Assembly (NCBI GenBank): GCA_902478945.1
Contig: CABSMX010000019.1
Span: 1-25,499 of the forward strand
Length of the DNA stretch: 25,499 nt
Source: an uncultured Collinsella sp.
GTDB lineage: Bacteria; Actinomycetota; Coriobacteriia; Coriobacteriales; Coriobacteriaceae
Reading direction: 5' to 3'
In this document: positions 15,068 through 23,402 of the stretch, piece after piece
Layout of the letters: each line of letters begins with the position of its first letter
Position numbering within the stretch: the stretch's first letter is position 1
Notes under the pieces: generated by a model
The model's database searches: none
Seen by the model: the letters and a program-made list of their open reading frames with translations, nothing else
What the model was told of the DNA's origin: nothing
Position numbers and translations under genes: made by a program

Positions 15068-15904
15068 GTGCCCGGACGTATCAAGCGAGCCGCCATCGTC
15101 TCGTTTGCGCTCATGCTCCTTGTTGCCGCCTGTGTGGCCGCCCTGACGTATACCGTTCGAAGCAGTTCTTCCTCCTCGAATGAAGCCGACAAAGATCTCC
15201 CGGTACTCAAAATCGGCGTTACGGATAACGACCCCTATGTGTATGTCGATACCACGGGCGATTACGCCGGTATCGATATCGACATCGCCCGCGAGGCGTG
15301 TGAGCGTGCGGGGCTCAAGCCACAGTTTGTCGATATTGACTGGAACGATCGCGACCGGCTGCTCGAAAACGGTGATATCGATTGCCTGTGGTGTGATTAT
15401 TCTCCCTGTTATCGCGAGGATAAGTATTACTGGACCGAGCCGTATCTAACCGTGACGGTCTCGGTTGCCGCCAAGAAAACGAGTGGCATCAAGTCCTTGG
15501 CGCATCTCGATGGAAGCAAGACCATCGCGGTAATTGCGGGCTCGGTGAGTGAACGCCGATTGCTCGCAGGGGATCTGGAAATCTCGCCGAACGTGCAAAT
15601 CAAATCGTATGGTTCTGCCGAACTCTGCAAAGCCGCCCTCGCCAAAGGGTATGTCGACTGTTGGATGGCGGACGTTCAGCCGCTTGACCGACTTGTCGCC
15701 CGGTATCCCGGCCTTTACCGCGTGTTCGCTGACAACGTTATGACGGTTGATCTGGGCGTCGCGTTTGATGACGGCTATGAAGGACCGATCGTAAAGGATC
15801 TCAATACCGCATTGTTTGCCATGGACCGAGATGGCACGATTGACCGTATTGTGGGCAATTACAAGACAGGAGCGACGACGGGCGGGCAAGGAGCAAATCC
15901 ATGA
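15068..15904 (+). CDS. Membrane-anchored substrate-binding protein (SBP_bac_3 family)
   Basis: A 278-residue extracytoplasmic binding protein of the amino-acid-binding type. An N-terminal hydrophobic segment (residues about 8-30) anchors it; VAAC (C22) within it fits a lipobox, but the hydrophobic stretch continues past it, so either lipoprotein or simple membrane anchor is possible. A serine-rich spacer follows, then the two-lobed binding fold: LKIGVTDNDPYVYVD, GIDIDIAREACERAGLK, DRLLENGDIDCLWCDYSP, YWTEPYL, and the second lobe from IAVIAGSVSERR. GTG at 15068 is chosen since AGGGAGG stands just before it and the upstream ATG lies in the probable promoter. No permease or ATPase adjoins it; instead its stop overlaps a GGDEF gene by ATGA, so it probably serves as a ligand sensor for that protein rather than for transport. 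Confidence 0.82.
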   Translation: MPGRIKRAAIVSFALMLLVAACVAALTYTVRSSSSSSNEADKDLPVLKIGVTDNDPYVYVDTTGDYAGIDIDIAREACERAGLKPQFVDIDWNDRDRLLENGDIDCLWCDYSPCYREDKYYWTEPYLTVTVSVAAKKTSGIKSLAHLDGSKTIAVIAGSVSERRLLAGDLEISPNVQIKSYGSAELCKAALAKGYVDCWMADVQPLDRLVARYPGLYRVFADNVMTVDLGVAFDDGYEGPIVKDLNTALFAMDRDGTIDRIVGNYKTGATTGGQGANP

Positions 15905-17700
15905 CAAATGATGAGCACCGCTTGCGTCGAAAGACTCTGACCGTCATAGCTGTCGGCGTTATTGTCAGCGCTGTCTTGTTAGGCCTGTTGTATACGGTTG
16001 GAACCCATCGCTGCCTCGAAAAAACGCTTGGGTTTGGCCAAGAAACCATGGCGTTTTTGGAAAACGCTTGCGAAAAATATGACCGCTACGAACAGGGGAG
16101 AAAAACCGAAGAGACGCACGATTTGCTCGCCGCGATCGAATCGTTTGCGACGTTCCTGTCCTCTGATCGCGTTGAGGTTAACGACGATCTTATCGAGCAA
16201 TTTGTCCATGCCGAGAACCTTTCGGGGCTGATGGTCATGGACTCCGATGGCCATATGGCTGCCCACTACGACATCGATGGTCGCGATCCGCTCATGTTGT
16301 GGCGAGAGGAGCTGGCCTGTGCGCCGGTCGCATCGATGTATCAAGGTTCCAAAGTGACCTACTCAACTGTCGTCGAGCGCCGTGGTGTCGTTTTTGCCGT
16401 CTGCGCTATCCCGTATGGCGACGGCGTTGCCTTGGCATACCGCTCATTTGTTTCCGATCCAGCGGACGACTATTCATATGCCATAGCCGACGTGCTTTCG
16501 AACAGCACCTTCCACCAGGGCCCCACGGTGCTTGTTATGGAGGATGCGGAGATTGTCTCATCCAACAGCGCCGATGCTGACGTGTCGCTCGCCCGATTCC
16601 TCACCAGCGCAGGGGTTGAGTGGAAAGACGATGGCCTAACGCGCATCGAATATCGAGGAGACAAATGGTACGCGGTGCGTGCGGCATACAAGGACTACCG
16701 CCTGTTTGCGCTGTATCCCAAATCTGAGGTCATGTCTGGCAGGATCACATTTGTCGCCGCTGGCGTCTTGGTGTGCCTTGCGTTTTGGGTCGTGGTACTG
16801 TTGGCTCGAAATATCGTTGATCGCCGCAATTTGGTCGAAAAGGATAAACAGCTCGGCATTATCAATGCCATAAGCGCCATCTACGATTCGACCTTCCTTT
16901 TGCATCTCGACACCCTCGAGATCGAGGGAATCAATATGTCGCCGACGATAGCGAAGATATTTGCCGAGCACAGCGAGGCATATGACTTTATGGACACGGT
17001 CTGCCGGGATGTCGTGAGCCCCGAAAGCCGCGAAGCGGTTGTGGGACTCGTAGATATAAGTACGCTTCGCGAACGTATGGAGGGCGTACCGTACTTGGCT
17101 GCCGAGGTGCGAGATTGTCGAGGCGCTTGGTACTCGCTACAGGTTGTCCCCCAGCATCGCGATGAGCAAGGCCGGCTGGAGTCGGTCGTCGTGGCGACGC
17201 ACAACATATCGATGGTCAAACATGCCGAGGAGCTGACATACCAAGACAAACTGACGGGGCTTCGCAACCGCAACTACCTTGAATCGCGCGGAGATAGCCT
17301 GGTAAACGAGGGCTTGCCCGTGAGCGTGATTATGTTGGACTGCAATTATCTCAAGCGGACCAACGATATCTACGGTCACGAGATGGGGGATGAACTGCTG
17401 CGACGGACGGCGTCCGTGCTGCGGCGGGTGGCTGGTGCGGATTACCTGCCGATGCGCGTTGGCGGCGACGAGTTTTTGCTGGTTTGCCCCCATACTGACA
17501 ACGAGTCTGCGCTCGGGCTGGAACAGGATCTTCGTCTCGGTCTTGCCGCGGTAAGCGATGAGGCACTGACGGTCAGCGCATCGATTGGCGTGGCGACCGT
17601 CGAGACGGCTGGAAATACGCTGGCCGATGTATATCGTGTCGCCGACCACAATATGTATCGGGAGAAGCGCACAGTCCACGCACGGGGTACGGGCTGCTAA
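15901..17700 (+). CDS. Membrane-bound sensor diguanylate cyclase (GGDEF)
   Basis: A 599-residue protein predicted to make cyclic di-GMP. Layout: cytoplasmic start, first span about residues 14-34, extracytoplasmic sensor region of about 245 residues (Cache-like in size; includes VHAENLSGLMVMDSDGHMAA), second span about 282-303, a cytoplasmic PAS-like region (about 315-435, ending VVVATHNISMVKHAEELTYQ), and a GGDEF domain. The cyclase core is intact: DKLTGLRNR, DCNYLKRTNDIYGHEMGDEL, and RVGGDEFLL (GGDEF at 521-525). The usual RxxD inhibitory site before GGDEF is absent (RVAGADYLPM), so simple product inhibition is not expected. AAGGAG precedes the ATG, and the ATGA overlap couples it to the binding protein. 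No EAL domain is present. 17701-17813 holds no gene; GATAAT at 17773 may be a -10 box for the next one. Confidence 0.92.
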   Translation: MTNDEHRLRRKTLTVIAVGVIVSAVLLGLLYTVGTHRCLEKTLGFGQETMAFLENACEKYDRYEQGRKTEETHDLLAAIESFATFLSSDRVEVNDDLIEQFVHAENLSGLMVMDSDGHMAAHYDIDGRDPLMLWREELACAPVASMYQGSKVTYSTVVERRGVVFAVCAIPYGDGVALAYRSFVSDPADDYSYAIADVLSNSTFHQGPTVLVMEDAEIVSSNSADADVSLARFLTSAGVEWKDDGLTRIEYRGDKWYAVRAAYKDYRLFALYPKSEVMSGRITFVAAGVLVCLAFWVVVLLARNIVDRRNLVEKDKQLGIINAISAIYDSTFLLHLDTLEIEGINMSPTIAKIFAEHSEAYDFMDTVCRDVVSPESREAVVGLVDISTLRERMEGVPYLAAEVRDCRGAWYSLQVVPQHRDEQGRLESVVVATHNISMVKHAEELTYQDKLTGLRNRNYLESRGDSLVNEGLPVSVIMLDCNYLKRTNDIYGHEMGDELLRRTASVLRRVAGADYLPMRVGGDEFLLVCPHTDNESALGLEQDLRLGLAAVSDEALTVSASIGVATVETAGNTLADVYRVADHNMYREKRTVHARGTGC

Positions 17701-17813
17701 TCTTGCCCCCACTAATCTATGCATCGTAGGATGTTGAATCGGTGCTTACGATAATAAGTCGGGCCAGGCGGGGATAATAGACGTCTGAAATTTCTTTCTG
17801 AGAGGGGATCTCA

Positions 17814-18077
17814 ATGATTAGTTTTGACTACAAGCCTCAGGGTGTATGCTCTCGCAATATCCACCTCAATCTTTCCGATGACGGCAGCAAAGTGCTGGGC
17901 GTCGAGTTTACCGGCGGCTGCGACGGCAATCTCAAGGCTATCTCCAAGCTGGTTGAGGGTGCTCCTGCCGATCGCGTAATCGAGGTTCTCGCCGGTAATA
18001 CCTGCGGTATGAAAAAGACCTCCTGCGCCGACCAGCTTACCCGCGCTATCGAGGCCGCTCGCGCCGAGATCGCCTAA
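17814..18077 (+). CDS. TSCPD-domain protein (TIGR03905 type)
   Basis: An 87-residue protein matching the small TSCPD family related to a C-terminal domain of adenosylcobalamin-dependent ribonucleotide reductases. Key features are GVCSRNI near the start, FTGGCDGNLKAISKLVEG, the GNTCGMKKTSCADQL motif that names the family (TSCxDQ), and a closing helix. The conserved cysteines suggest metal binding, but the function of the stand-alone form is not known. GAGGGGATCTCA precedes the ATG. Its TAA overlaps the next ATG by one base (TAATG), so both are likely one transcript, although no functional link with the following lipoprotein is evident. Confidence 0.88.
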   Translation: MISFDYKPQGVCSRNIHLNLSDDGSKVLGVEFTGGCDGNLKAISKLVEGAPADRVIEVLAGNTCGMKKTSCADQLTRAIEAARAEIA

Positions 18078-19288
18078 TGGGTATCGCCGACCACATCAAG
18101 AACGGAATATCGCGCCGCGGCTTTGTGCTCGGTGGAGCTGCCGCGGGCGCTGCCACGGTACTTGCCGGATGCTCGAAAAAAACGGGCACCAGCGACGATG
18201 CCGCCGGCGAGCCGCAGGTTATCAAAGATGACTCAAAAATCGTCTCGATTACGGATGAGTACGAGGCTGTCGAAATCGACCTCGAGCCTGCAGCTTCATG
18301 GACATTGCCTTTGGGTACGCTGCTGTATTACTGCGACGGTGATTACGCCGCGGCGATGATGGCGCCCGCATCGGCGCGGCATGCCAATACGCTCGGCATG
18401 CTCAACCTGGGCGACGGCTCACTCACGACGCTCGTCGAGGATCCCGTGGAAGGTGCGGGGTATTCGTTTTACGATGTCCGCGCCGGCGATGGCGTATTTG
18501 CTTGGGTCGAGATGAACTTTGCGAATGCATCATGGAAACTCTATGCGCAAAATACGGCAGGTGCGTCGCTTGTCGGCGATGTGGTCGAGCTCGACCGAGG
18601 CGGCAAGGACTACGACCCGCCGCTGTTTACGGCGTTCGAATCGTCCGTCATTTGGTACAAGATGCCTGCTGCAGGCGGCAATAAGACGAGTCACGACTCG
18701 TATTGCTACCGCCGCTCGCTCGACGAGGCAAAGGCCGAGGCCATTTGGAAGTCAACGGGCCGCTTTGCATCCGCCCCGCGTGTGAGTGACGGCATCTTGA
18801 CCATTTCCCCGCGTGTGCGCAACGACGAGGGCGTCTACTACGGCATGACGGCGATCGACCTGACGGACGGCAACAATACCAAGAAGGCTCAGCTGGTCCT
18901 TCCCTCATCGGTGTCTCCCTTCGAGGCCGTATATATGGGCGACACGTTTGTGTTCTCCATCGAGGCCACCTATAGCGGCGTGGGGAGCCTAGGCAACATG
19001 GGCACCTATATCGGTAACGAGAATGGGACGTTCCTATTCCTGTCGCGCGAGCCGCTTGCGTGTGCTGCCGGCAGAAAAGGCAAATATCTGGTTAAGGTTC
19101 AGGCATCGCATTTTCTGATCGATACCTCCGCCAAAACCTATGGTTCGCTGCTGTCGCCCGACCGCGCTCTCGAATATGGCGATTATCCAGCTACGGCGGG
19201 TAAATCGAATACGTTTTTAACCTATGCCACGGTGCGTAATAGCCAAGGAATTCCCGAGACGGTTACCGCCCGCCTGTTCTCTCTTTAG
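18077..19288 (+). CDS. Tat-exported lipoprotein, function unknown
   Basis: A 403-residue protein. The start carries a twin-arginine signal (ISRRGFVLGG, then a hydrophobic run) ending in a lipobox VLAGC (about residue 31), so it is predicted to be exported folded and lipid-anchored outside. The mature part is rich in beta-strand-like stretches with recurring aromatic/hydroxyl patterns (YSFYDVRAGDGVFAWVEM, SSVIWYKMPA, DTFVFSIEATYSG, NTFLTYATVRNSQG), suggesting a beta-propeller-like fold, but no named domain was recognised. It starts on the last base of the TSCPD gene's stop. It lies just upstream of a two-component system, and an extracellular sensing or accessory role is possible but only suggested by position. 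Confidence 0.8.
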   Translation: MGIADHIKNGISRRGFVLGGAAAGAATVLAGCSKKTGTSDDAAGEPQVIKDDSKIVSITDEYEAVEIDLEPAASWTLPLGTLLYYCDGDYAAAMMAPASARHANTLGMLNLGDGSLTTLVEDPVEGAGYSFYDVRAGDGVFAWVEMNFANASWKLYAQNTAGASLVGDVVELDRGGKDYDPPLFTAFESSVIWYKMPAAGGNKTSHDSYCYRRSLDEAKAEAIWKSTGRFASAPRVSDGILTISPRVRNDEGVYYGMTAIDLTDGNNTKKAQLVLPSSVSPFEAVYMGDTFVFSIEATYSGVGSLGNMGTYIGNENGTFLFLSREPLACAAGRKGKYLVKVQASHFLIDTSAKTYGSLLSPDRALEYGDYPATAGKSNTFLTYATVRNSQGIPETVTARLFSL

Positions 19289-19346
19289 CGCCGAGGGGTT
19301 AAAAGGGCGCCAACGGGGGAATAAACGCGTTGTAATTGTGAGTGCC

Positions 19347-19385
19347 GCCCGCCGAGCCGCCGCACTGTAGCGGTGCTCGGCGGGC
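19347..19385. terminator. Strong hairpin between the lipoprotein gene and the two-component system
   Basis: GCCCGCCGAGC (19347-19357) pairs perfectly with GCTCGGCGGGC (19375-19385), with further inner pairing of CCGC and GCGG. There is no T tract on either side, so it may be a factor-dependent terminator or a stabilising 3' structure. TAAAAT (19396-19401) just after it may be a -10 box for the regulator gene. Confidence 0.5.
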
Positions 19386-19440
19386 ATAGGTGCGTTAAAA
19401 TGGGCTTGTTCTTAGCTAATTGAGACAGGGGGGCCGTGTT

Positions 19441-20163
19441 ATGGCTTCAGATGCAAAAAAGATTCTGCTGGTCGAGGACGAGAAGGCAATCCGTGACGCT
19501 GTCGCTGCCTATCTCGAGCGCGAGGGCTACTGGGTTGTTGGCGTCGGGGACGGCCAGTCTGCGATCGAGGAGTTCGAGAAGCACCAGTTCGACCTGGTTG
19601 TGCTCGACCTTATGCTCCCCAAGATTCCCGGCGAGCGCGTTTGCCGCACCATTCGCGACACCTCGGATGTCCCCATCATTATGCTGACGGCCAAGGGCGA
19701 GATCGAGGATCGCATCATCGGCCTTGAGCTTGGTGCCGACGACTACCTGATTAAGCCGTTCTCGCCGCGTGAGCTCGTCGCCCGCGTCCGCGCCCTGTTC
19801 CGTCGTGCTCACCAGGCAGACGAGCCCGCCGTTGAGGTGCTCGACTTTGGCGATCTGGTCATCGATATCTCGGGCCACAAGATCTTGGTCGAGGACAAGG
19901 AAGTAGACCTGACTGCTTCCGAGTTTAAGCTGCTCACCACGCTTGCTCGCCATCCCGGTCGCGTCTATAACCGTATGGAGCTGGTCGAGAAGGTGCTCGG
20001 CTATGACTTTGAGGGCTACGAGCGCACCATCGACAGTCACGTCAAGAACCTTCGCGCCAAGCTGGGCGACGACCCCAAGAAGCCTAAGTGGCTCTACACC
20101 GTTCACGGCGTCGGTTATCGCTTCGAGGCTCCGGCCAAGACCGATAAGTCGGACGAGAAATAG
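19441..20163 (+). CDS. OmpR/PhoB-family response regulator
   Basis: A 240-residue DNA-binding response regulator. The receiver domain (about 1-125) shows ILLVEDEKAIRDAV (acidic pair E12/D13), the phospho-acceptor D56 in DLVVLDLMLPKIPG, the switch threonine in IIMLTAKGE, and the lysine in DDYLIKPFSPREL. The winged-helix output domain (about 140-232) shows LTASEFKLLTTLARHPGRVY and the recognition helix region RTIDSHVKNLRAKLGDD, ending VHGVGYRFE. ATG at 19441 has a GGGGGG run upstream; a TTG at 19420 in frame is less likely. It is followed after 11 bases by its cognate kinase. Which genes it controls cannot be told from this window. Confidence 0.95.
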   Translation: MASDAKKILLVEDEKAIRDAVAAYLEREGYWVVGVGDGQSAIEEFEKHQFDLVVLDLMLPKIPGERVCRTIRDTSDVPIIMLTAKGEIEDRIIGLELGADDYLIKPFSPRELVARVRALFRRAHQADEPAVEVLDFGDLVIDISGHKILVEDKEVDLTASEFKLLTTLARHPGRVYNRMELVEKVLGYDFEGYERTIDSHVKNLRAKLGDDPKKPKWLYTVHGVGYRFEAPAKTDKSDEK

Positions 20164-20174
20164 GGAAATCACAT

Positions 20175-21740
20175 ATGACACCTGCGCGCTTTGAAATTGG
20201 GCAAAAGCATAAGCAGGAGAACGAGGCGGGTTCCAAGGCAAGTTGGAACACGCCTCGTTCCGATTCACGGCCAGCGATGAGCTATCCCTCGCGCATGGCC
20301 TTGGCTTTTGCCCTGACGTCGCTCATGACGGTATTGGTGCTGGTGGGCGTTGTCTCCGTTGTGTGGGGTACCGTCTTTTCGGATTACACGCGCTCCAATA
20401 TCGTCGAGATTGCCAATTCTGCCGCCGAAAAGCTTGCGACGTCGTACGAGGAAAACGGCAACTGGACTGCGGGCGAGCTACGCACGGTCGCGACATCGAG
20501 CTTGGTGTCCGACGACCTGAGTATGCAGGTTGTCAACAAAAAGGGCGTTGTCGTCTATGACGACTCATGGCCTTCGGCAAGTGCGACCGCCGATGTGCGC
20601 GAGAGCGAATCGGCGTCGAGCAGCTCGAGCGGTAAAAAGGCCTCGCATAGCCCGGTCTCGTCGGCGCCCACCGACTCCGATAGCGTTGCCAACGTCGAAA
20701 TCATAACGTCTTCTGGCGAGCATGTCGGACAGGTGAAGCTATGGGCTATCGGCTCCGATGCCCTGCTCACCAAGGCGGATTCTGCGTTTAGGGAAAAGAC
20801 TTTTAACGCCATGGCCCTTGCCGCGGTTGTTGCGGTCTGCATCTCAGTTGTTATCGGATCGTTCGTGTCGCGCATGCTTACCAGACCGATTCATCGTATA
20901 ACCAGCACAGCCAAGCAAATTCGCGACGGCGATTTGTCCGCTCGTACCGGTTTGCGCGGCGACGATGAAATCGATCAGTTGGGTGAGACCTTTGACGAGA
21001 TGGCCACCTCGCTCGAGAAAGATATGAAGCACGAAAAGCGCCTGACCTCGGATGTCGCACACGAGCTTCGCACGCCGCTCATGGCCATGCTTGCAACGGT
21101 CGAGGCCATGCAGGACGGCGTGTATCCCACCGACGATGAGCATCTGGAGACGGTCGCTTCCGAGACGCGCCGCCTGGCTCGTTTGGTGCAGCAGATGCTC
21201 GACCTATCGCGTATGGAAAACAGCACGGCGCCGCTCAATCTCGAACCGGTGGACATGGTTCCCTTTGTGCGGTCTATCGTCAACGCTCAGGAGCGCCTAT
21301 TTGTTGACCGCGATCTGCGCTTGCGCTTTGCTGACGAGACCCAAGGTCACGACGATGTCGTCGAGGCCGATCCCGACATGATCACGCAGTGCGTCATCAA
21401 CCTCATGAGCAACGCCATGCGCTACACCCCCGAGGGCGGTTGGGTCGTGGTGTCGGTGCTCAGTGACCGCAAGCATGTCAGTATTGCCGTTTCGGATACC
21501 GGTATCGGTATTGCCAAGGACGACCTGTCGCGCATCTTCGGGCGATTTTGGCGCGCAGATGCCAGCCGCGCCCGCGAAGCCGGCGGCCTGGGCGTTGGCC
21601 TCGCCGTGACCAAGCAAATCGTCGAGCGTCACCATGGCTACATATCCGTGGAGTCGGAGCTTGGAAAGGGTACGACTTTTACGATTCATCTGCCTCGCGA
21701 GCACACGGCGGACGCGGCATCTACTACAATGGAGCACTAG
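20175..21740 (+). CDS. Membrane sensor histidine kinase
   Basis: A 521-residue kinase partner of the preceding regulator. First span about residues 41-63, an extracytoplasmic loop of about 150 residues with a serine-rich low-complexity insert (ESASSSSSGKKASHS), second span about 213-233, a HAMP linker (MLTRPIHRITSTAKQIRDGD), then the HisKA dimerisation domain with H-box SDVAHELRTPL (phospho-acceptor H296), and the HATPase domain with N-box INLMSNAMRYTP, G1 DTGIGIAKDD, F-box IFGRFWRAD and G2 GGLGVGLAV. ATG at 20175 is used; an ATG at 20277 just before the first span would also give a complete kinase, and only a weak AGGGAAA supports the longer one. A hairpin after the stop may end the operon. 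Confidence 0.93.
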   Translation: MTPARFEIGQKHKQENEAGSKASWNTPRSDSRPAMSYPSRMALAFALTSLMTVLVLVGVVSVVWGTVFSDYTRSNIVEIANSAAEKLATSYEENGNWTAGELRTVATSSLVSDDLSMQVVNKKGVVVYDDSWPSASATADVRESESASSSSSGKKASHSPVSSAPTDSDSVANVEIITSSGEHVGQVKLWAIGSDALLTKADSAFREKTFNAMALAAVVAVCISVVIGSFVSRMLTRPIHRITSTAKQIRDGDLSARTGLRGDDEIDQLGETFDEMATSLEKDMKHEKRLTSDVAHELRTPLMAMLATVEAMQDGVYPTDDEHLETVASETRRLARLVQQMLDLSRMENSTAPLNLEPVDMVPFVRSIVNAQERLFVDRDLRLRFADETQGHDDVVEADPDMITQCVINLMSNAMRYTPEGGWVVVSVLSDRKHVSIAVSDTGIGIAKDDLSRIFGRFWRADASRAREAGGLGVGLAVTKQIVERHHGYISVESELGKGTTFTIHLPREHTADAASTTMEH

Positions 21741-21798
21741 CTTTTCGCTATTCGGTGAAGGAGGGGCCGCGTTCCTGCCGCTCCGAGTTTGCGAAAAC

Positions 21799-21820
21799 AT
21801 GCGGGAAAGAACCCGCATTT
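21799..21820 (+). terminator. Weak hairpin between the kinase gene and purC
   Basis: ATGCGGG (21799-21805) pairs with CCCGCAT (21812-21818) around AAAGAA, followed only by TTTCT. It could be a weak terminator or a leader structure of purC, whose ribosome site lies 18 bases further on. Confidence 0.45.
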
Positions 21821-21849
21821 CTGTCGTATTTAGGTAAGGAGTGACTCAC

Positions 21850-22737
21850 GTGACAACGATGGAGCGTCGTCCGGATTCCCGTGGCAAGGTTCGTGATATC
21901 TACGATGCCGGCGAAAACCTGCTGATGGTCGCCACCGATCGCATTTCTGCGTTCGACTTTATTCTCCCCGACGAGATTCCGTTTAAGGGAGAGGTGCTCA
22001 ACCGCATCTCGGCATTCTGGTTCGACAAGTTTGCCGATATCGTCCCCAACCACCTCGTCTCCATCGATCCGGCGGATTTCCCCGAGGAGTTTGCCGAGTA
22101 TCGTGACTACCTCGCAGGCCGCGCCATGCTGGTCAAGAAGGCCCAGACGATTCCTATCGAGTGCATCGTCCGCGGTTATCTGACCGGTTCGGGCAAGAAG
22201 ACCTATGACGAGAACGGCACCGTCTGCGGCATCCAGCTGCCCGAGGGTCTGACCGAGGCCTCCAAGCTTCCCGAGCCGCTGTTCACGCCGTCCACGAAGG
22301 CCGAGATCGGTGATCACGACGAGAATATCTCGTTTGAGCGTTGCTGCGAGATCGTTGGCGAGGACATCGCCACGCAGATTCGCGATCTGTCTCTCAAGAT
22401 CTACAAGGCTGCTGCCGAGTATGCAGCGACTCGTGGCATCATCATCGCCGACACCAAGTTCGAGTTCGGTGTCATCGATGGCAAGGTTACGCTGATCGAC
22501 GAGTGCCTCACGCCCGACTCCAGCCGTTTCTGGCCCGCCGCCAGCTACGAGGAGGGCAAGATTCAGCCCAGCTACGACAAACAATTCGTCCGCAATTGGC
22601 TCAAAGCCAACTGGGATATGACGGGGGAGACCCCGCACCTGCCCGCCGAGGTCATCGATGGCACGTCCGAGCGCTATCGCGAGGCCTTCCAGATCATCAC
22701 GGGCTCCCAGTTCACAAGCATGAAGGAGAACGCATAA
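21850..22737 (+). CDS. purC: Phosphoribosylaminoimidazole-succinocarboxamide synthase (SAICAR synthetase)
   Basis: A 295-residue cytoplasmic enzyme that joins CAIR and aspartate with ATP in purine synthesis, supplying the substrate of PurB encoded earlier in the window. Family marks are SRGKVRDIYD, ATDRISAFDFILPDEIPFKG, IECIVRGYLTGSGKK, IADTKFEFGV, and LIDECLTPDSSRFWP. It is of the longer bacterial/yeast-like type rather than the short 240-residue form. GTG at 21850 is preferred over the in-frame GTG at 21841 since the latter overlaps the AAGGAG ribosome site (21836-21841), whereas 21850 has 8-base spacing. Directly followed by the next gene with no gap. Confidence 0.96.
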   Translation: MTTMERRPDSRGKVRDIYDAGENLLMVATDRISAFDFILPDEIPFKGEVLNRISAFWFDKFADIVPNHLVSIDPADFPEEFAEYRDYLAGRAMLVKKAQTIPIECIVRGYLTGSGKKTYDENGTVCGIQLPEGLTEASKLPEPLFTPSTKAEIGDHDENISFERCCEIVGEDIATQIRDLSLKIYKAAAEYAATRGIIIADTKFEFGVIDGKVTLIDECLTPDSSRFWPAASYEEGKIQPSYDKQFVRNWLKANWDMTGETPHLPAEVIDGTSERYREAFQIITGSQFTSMKENA

Positions 22738-23313
22738 GTGAGTACCCGTAGCGCCACGAACAAGCGCACGCAATCCCACGAAGTTACCGGGGTTGCGCGC
22801 AAGTCCGCCGCATCTGCTAAGCCCGCCCGCCAGGCAGCGAGTTCTGTTCGCGTCGTGCCGGCATCGTCCAAGGCACGCCGCAAGGAGCTCGAGAAGGGCG
22901 AAAACCTGGAAGGTCTTTCCAAGGAGGAGAAGCGCGCCCGCAAGGCCAAGCAGCGCGCCAAGGAGGATCGCATCTACACGGTGTCGAATATCCTCCTCAA
23001 GCAGGATGAGGACTACACCAAGCGCCGCCGCATCTGGTGGGCCGTGCTCGCTATCGGCATGGTGCTCGTCGTGGCCATTTGGGCTTCGCTGTACTTCGCT
23101 CCCGCTGGCATGGTGTCCAGCCCCGTCCAGATGGTCGGTATCGTTTTGTCCTATGTCATCATCCTGGGTGACTTTATCTACGACTTCGTTCGTATTCGTC
23201 CCTTGCGCAACATGTACCGCGCGCAGGCCGAGGGCATGTCCGAGAACAAGCTCAACGCTCTTATCGAGCGCTCGGCTGCCGAGGAGGACAAGAAGGACTC
23301 CAAGAAGAAGTAG
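22738..23313 (+). CDS. Small basic membrane protein, unknown (DUF3043-like)
   Basis: A 191-residue protein. The first 90 residues are highly charged and Lys/Arg/Ala-rich, probably unstructured then helical (LSKEEKRARKAKQRAKEDR). Two membrane spans follow (about 103-123, WWAVLAIGMVLVVAIWASLYF, and about 131-152), then a short loop FVRIRPLRNMYRAQAEG and a lysine-rich end. The pattern of a basic N-terminus, two spans and a charged tail resembles actinobacterial DUF3043 proteins, but I cannot confirm the family. GTG at 22738 follows the purC stop without a gap, with AAGGAG inside the end of purC. A purine link is not implied by the sequence. Confidence 0.75.
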   Translation: MSTRSATNKRTQSHEVTGVARKSAASAKPARQAASSVRVVPASSKARRKELEKGENLEGLSKEEKRARKAKQRAKEDRIYTVSNILLKQDEDYTKRRRIWWAVLAIGMVLVVAIWASLYFAPAGMVSSPVQMVGIVLSYVIILGDFIYDFVRIRPLRNMYRAQAEGMSENKLNALIERSAAEEDKKDSKKK

Positions 23314-23343
23314 CGTTTGTATCCATACATATCGCTAAGATAT

Positions 23344-23374
23344 AAGGCGCGTCGTTTTTGCGGCGCGCCTTTTT
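23344..23374 (+). terminator. Rho-independent terminator of the purC operon
   Basis: AAGGCGCGTCG (23344-23354) pairs with CGGCGCGCCTT (23361-23371), one wobble, 6-base loop, T run 23370-23374. Confidence 0.9.
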
Positions 23375-23402
23375 ACTGTTCTACAGATAGATGGAGTGGC
23401 AC

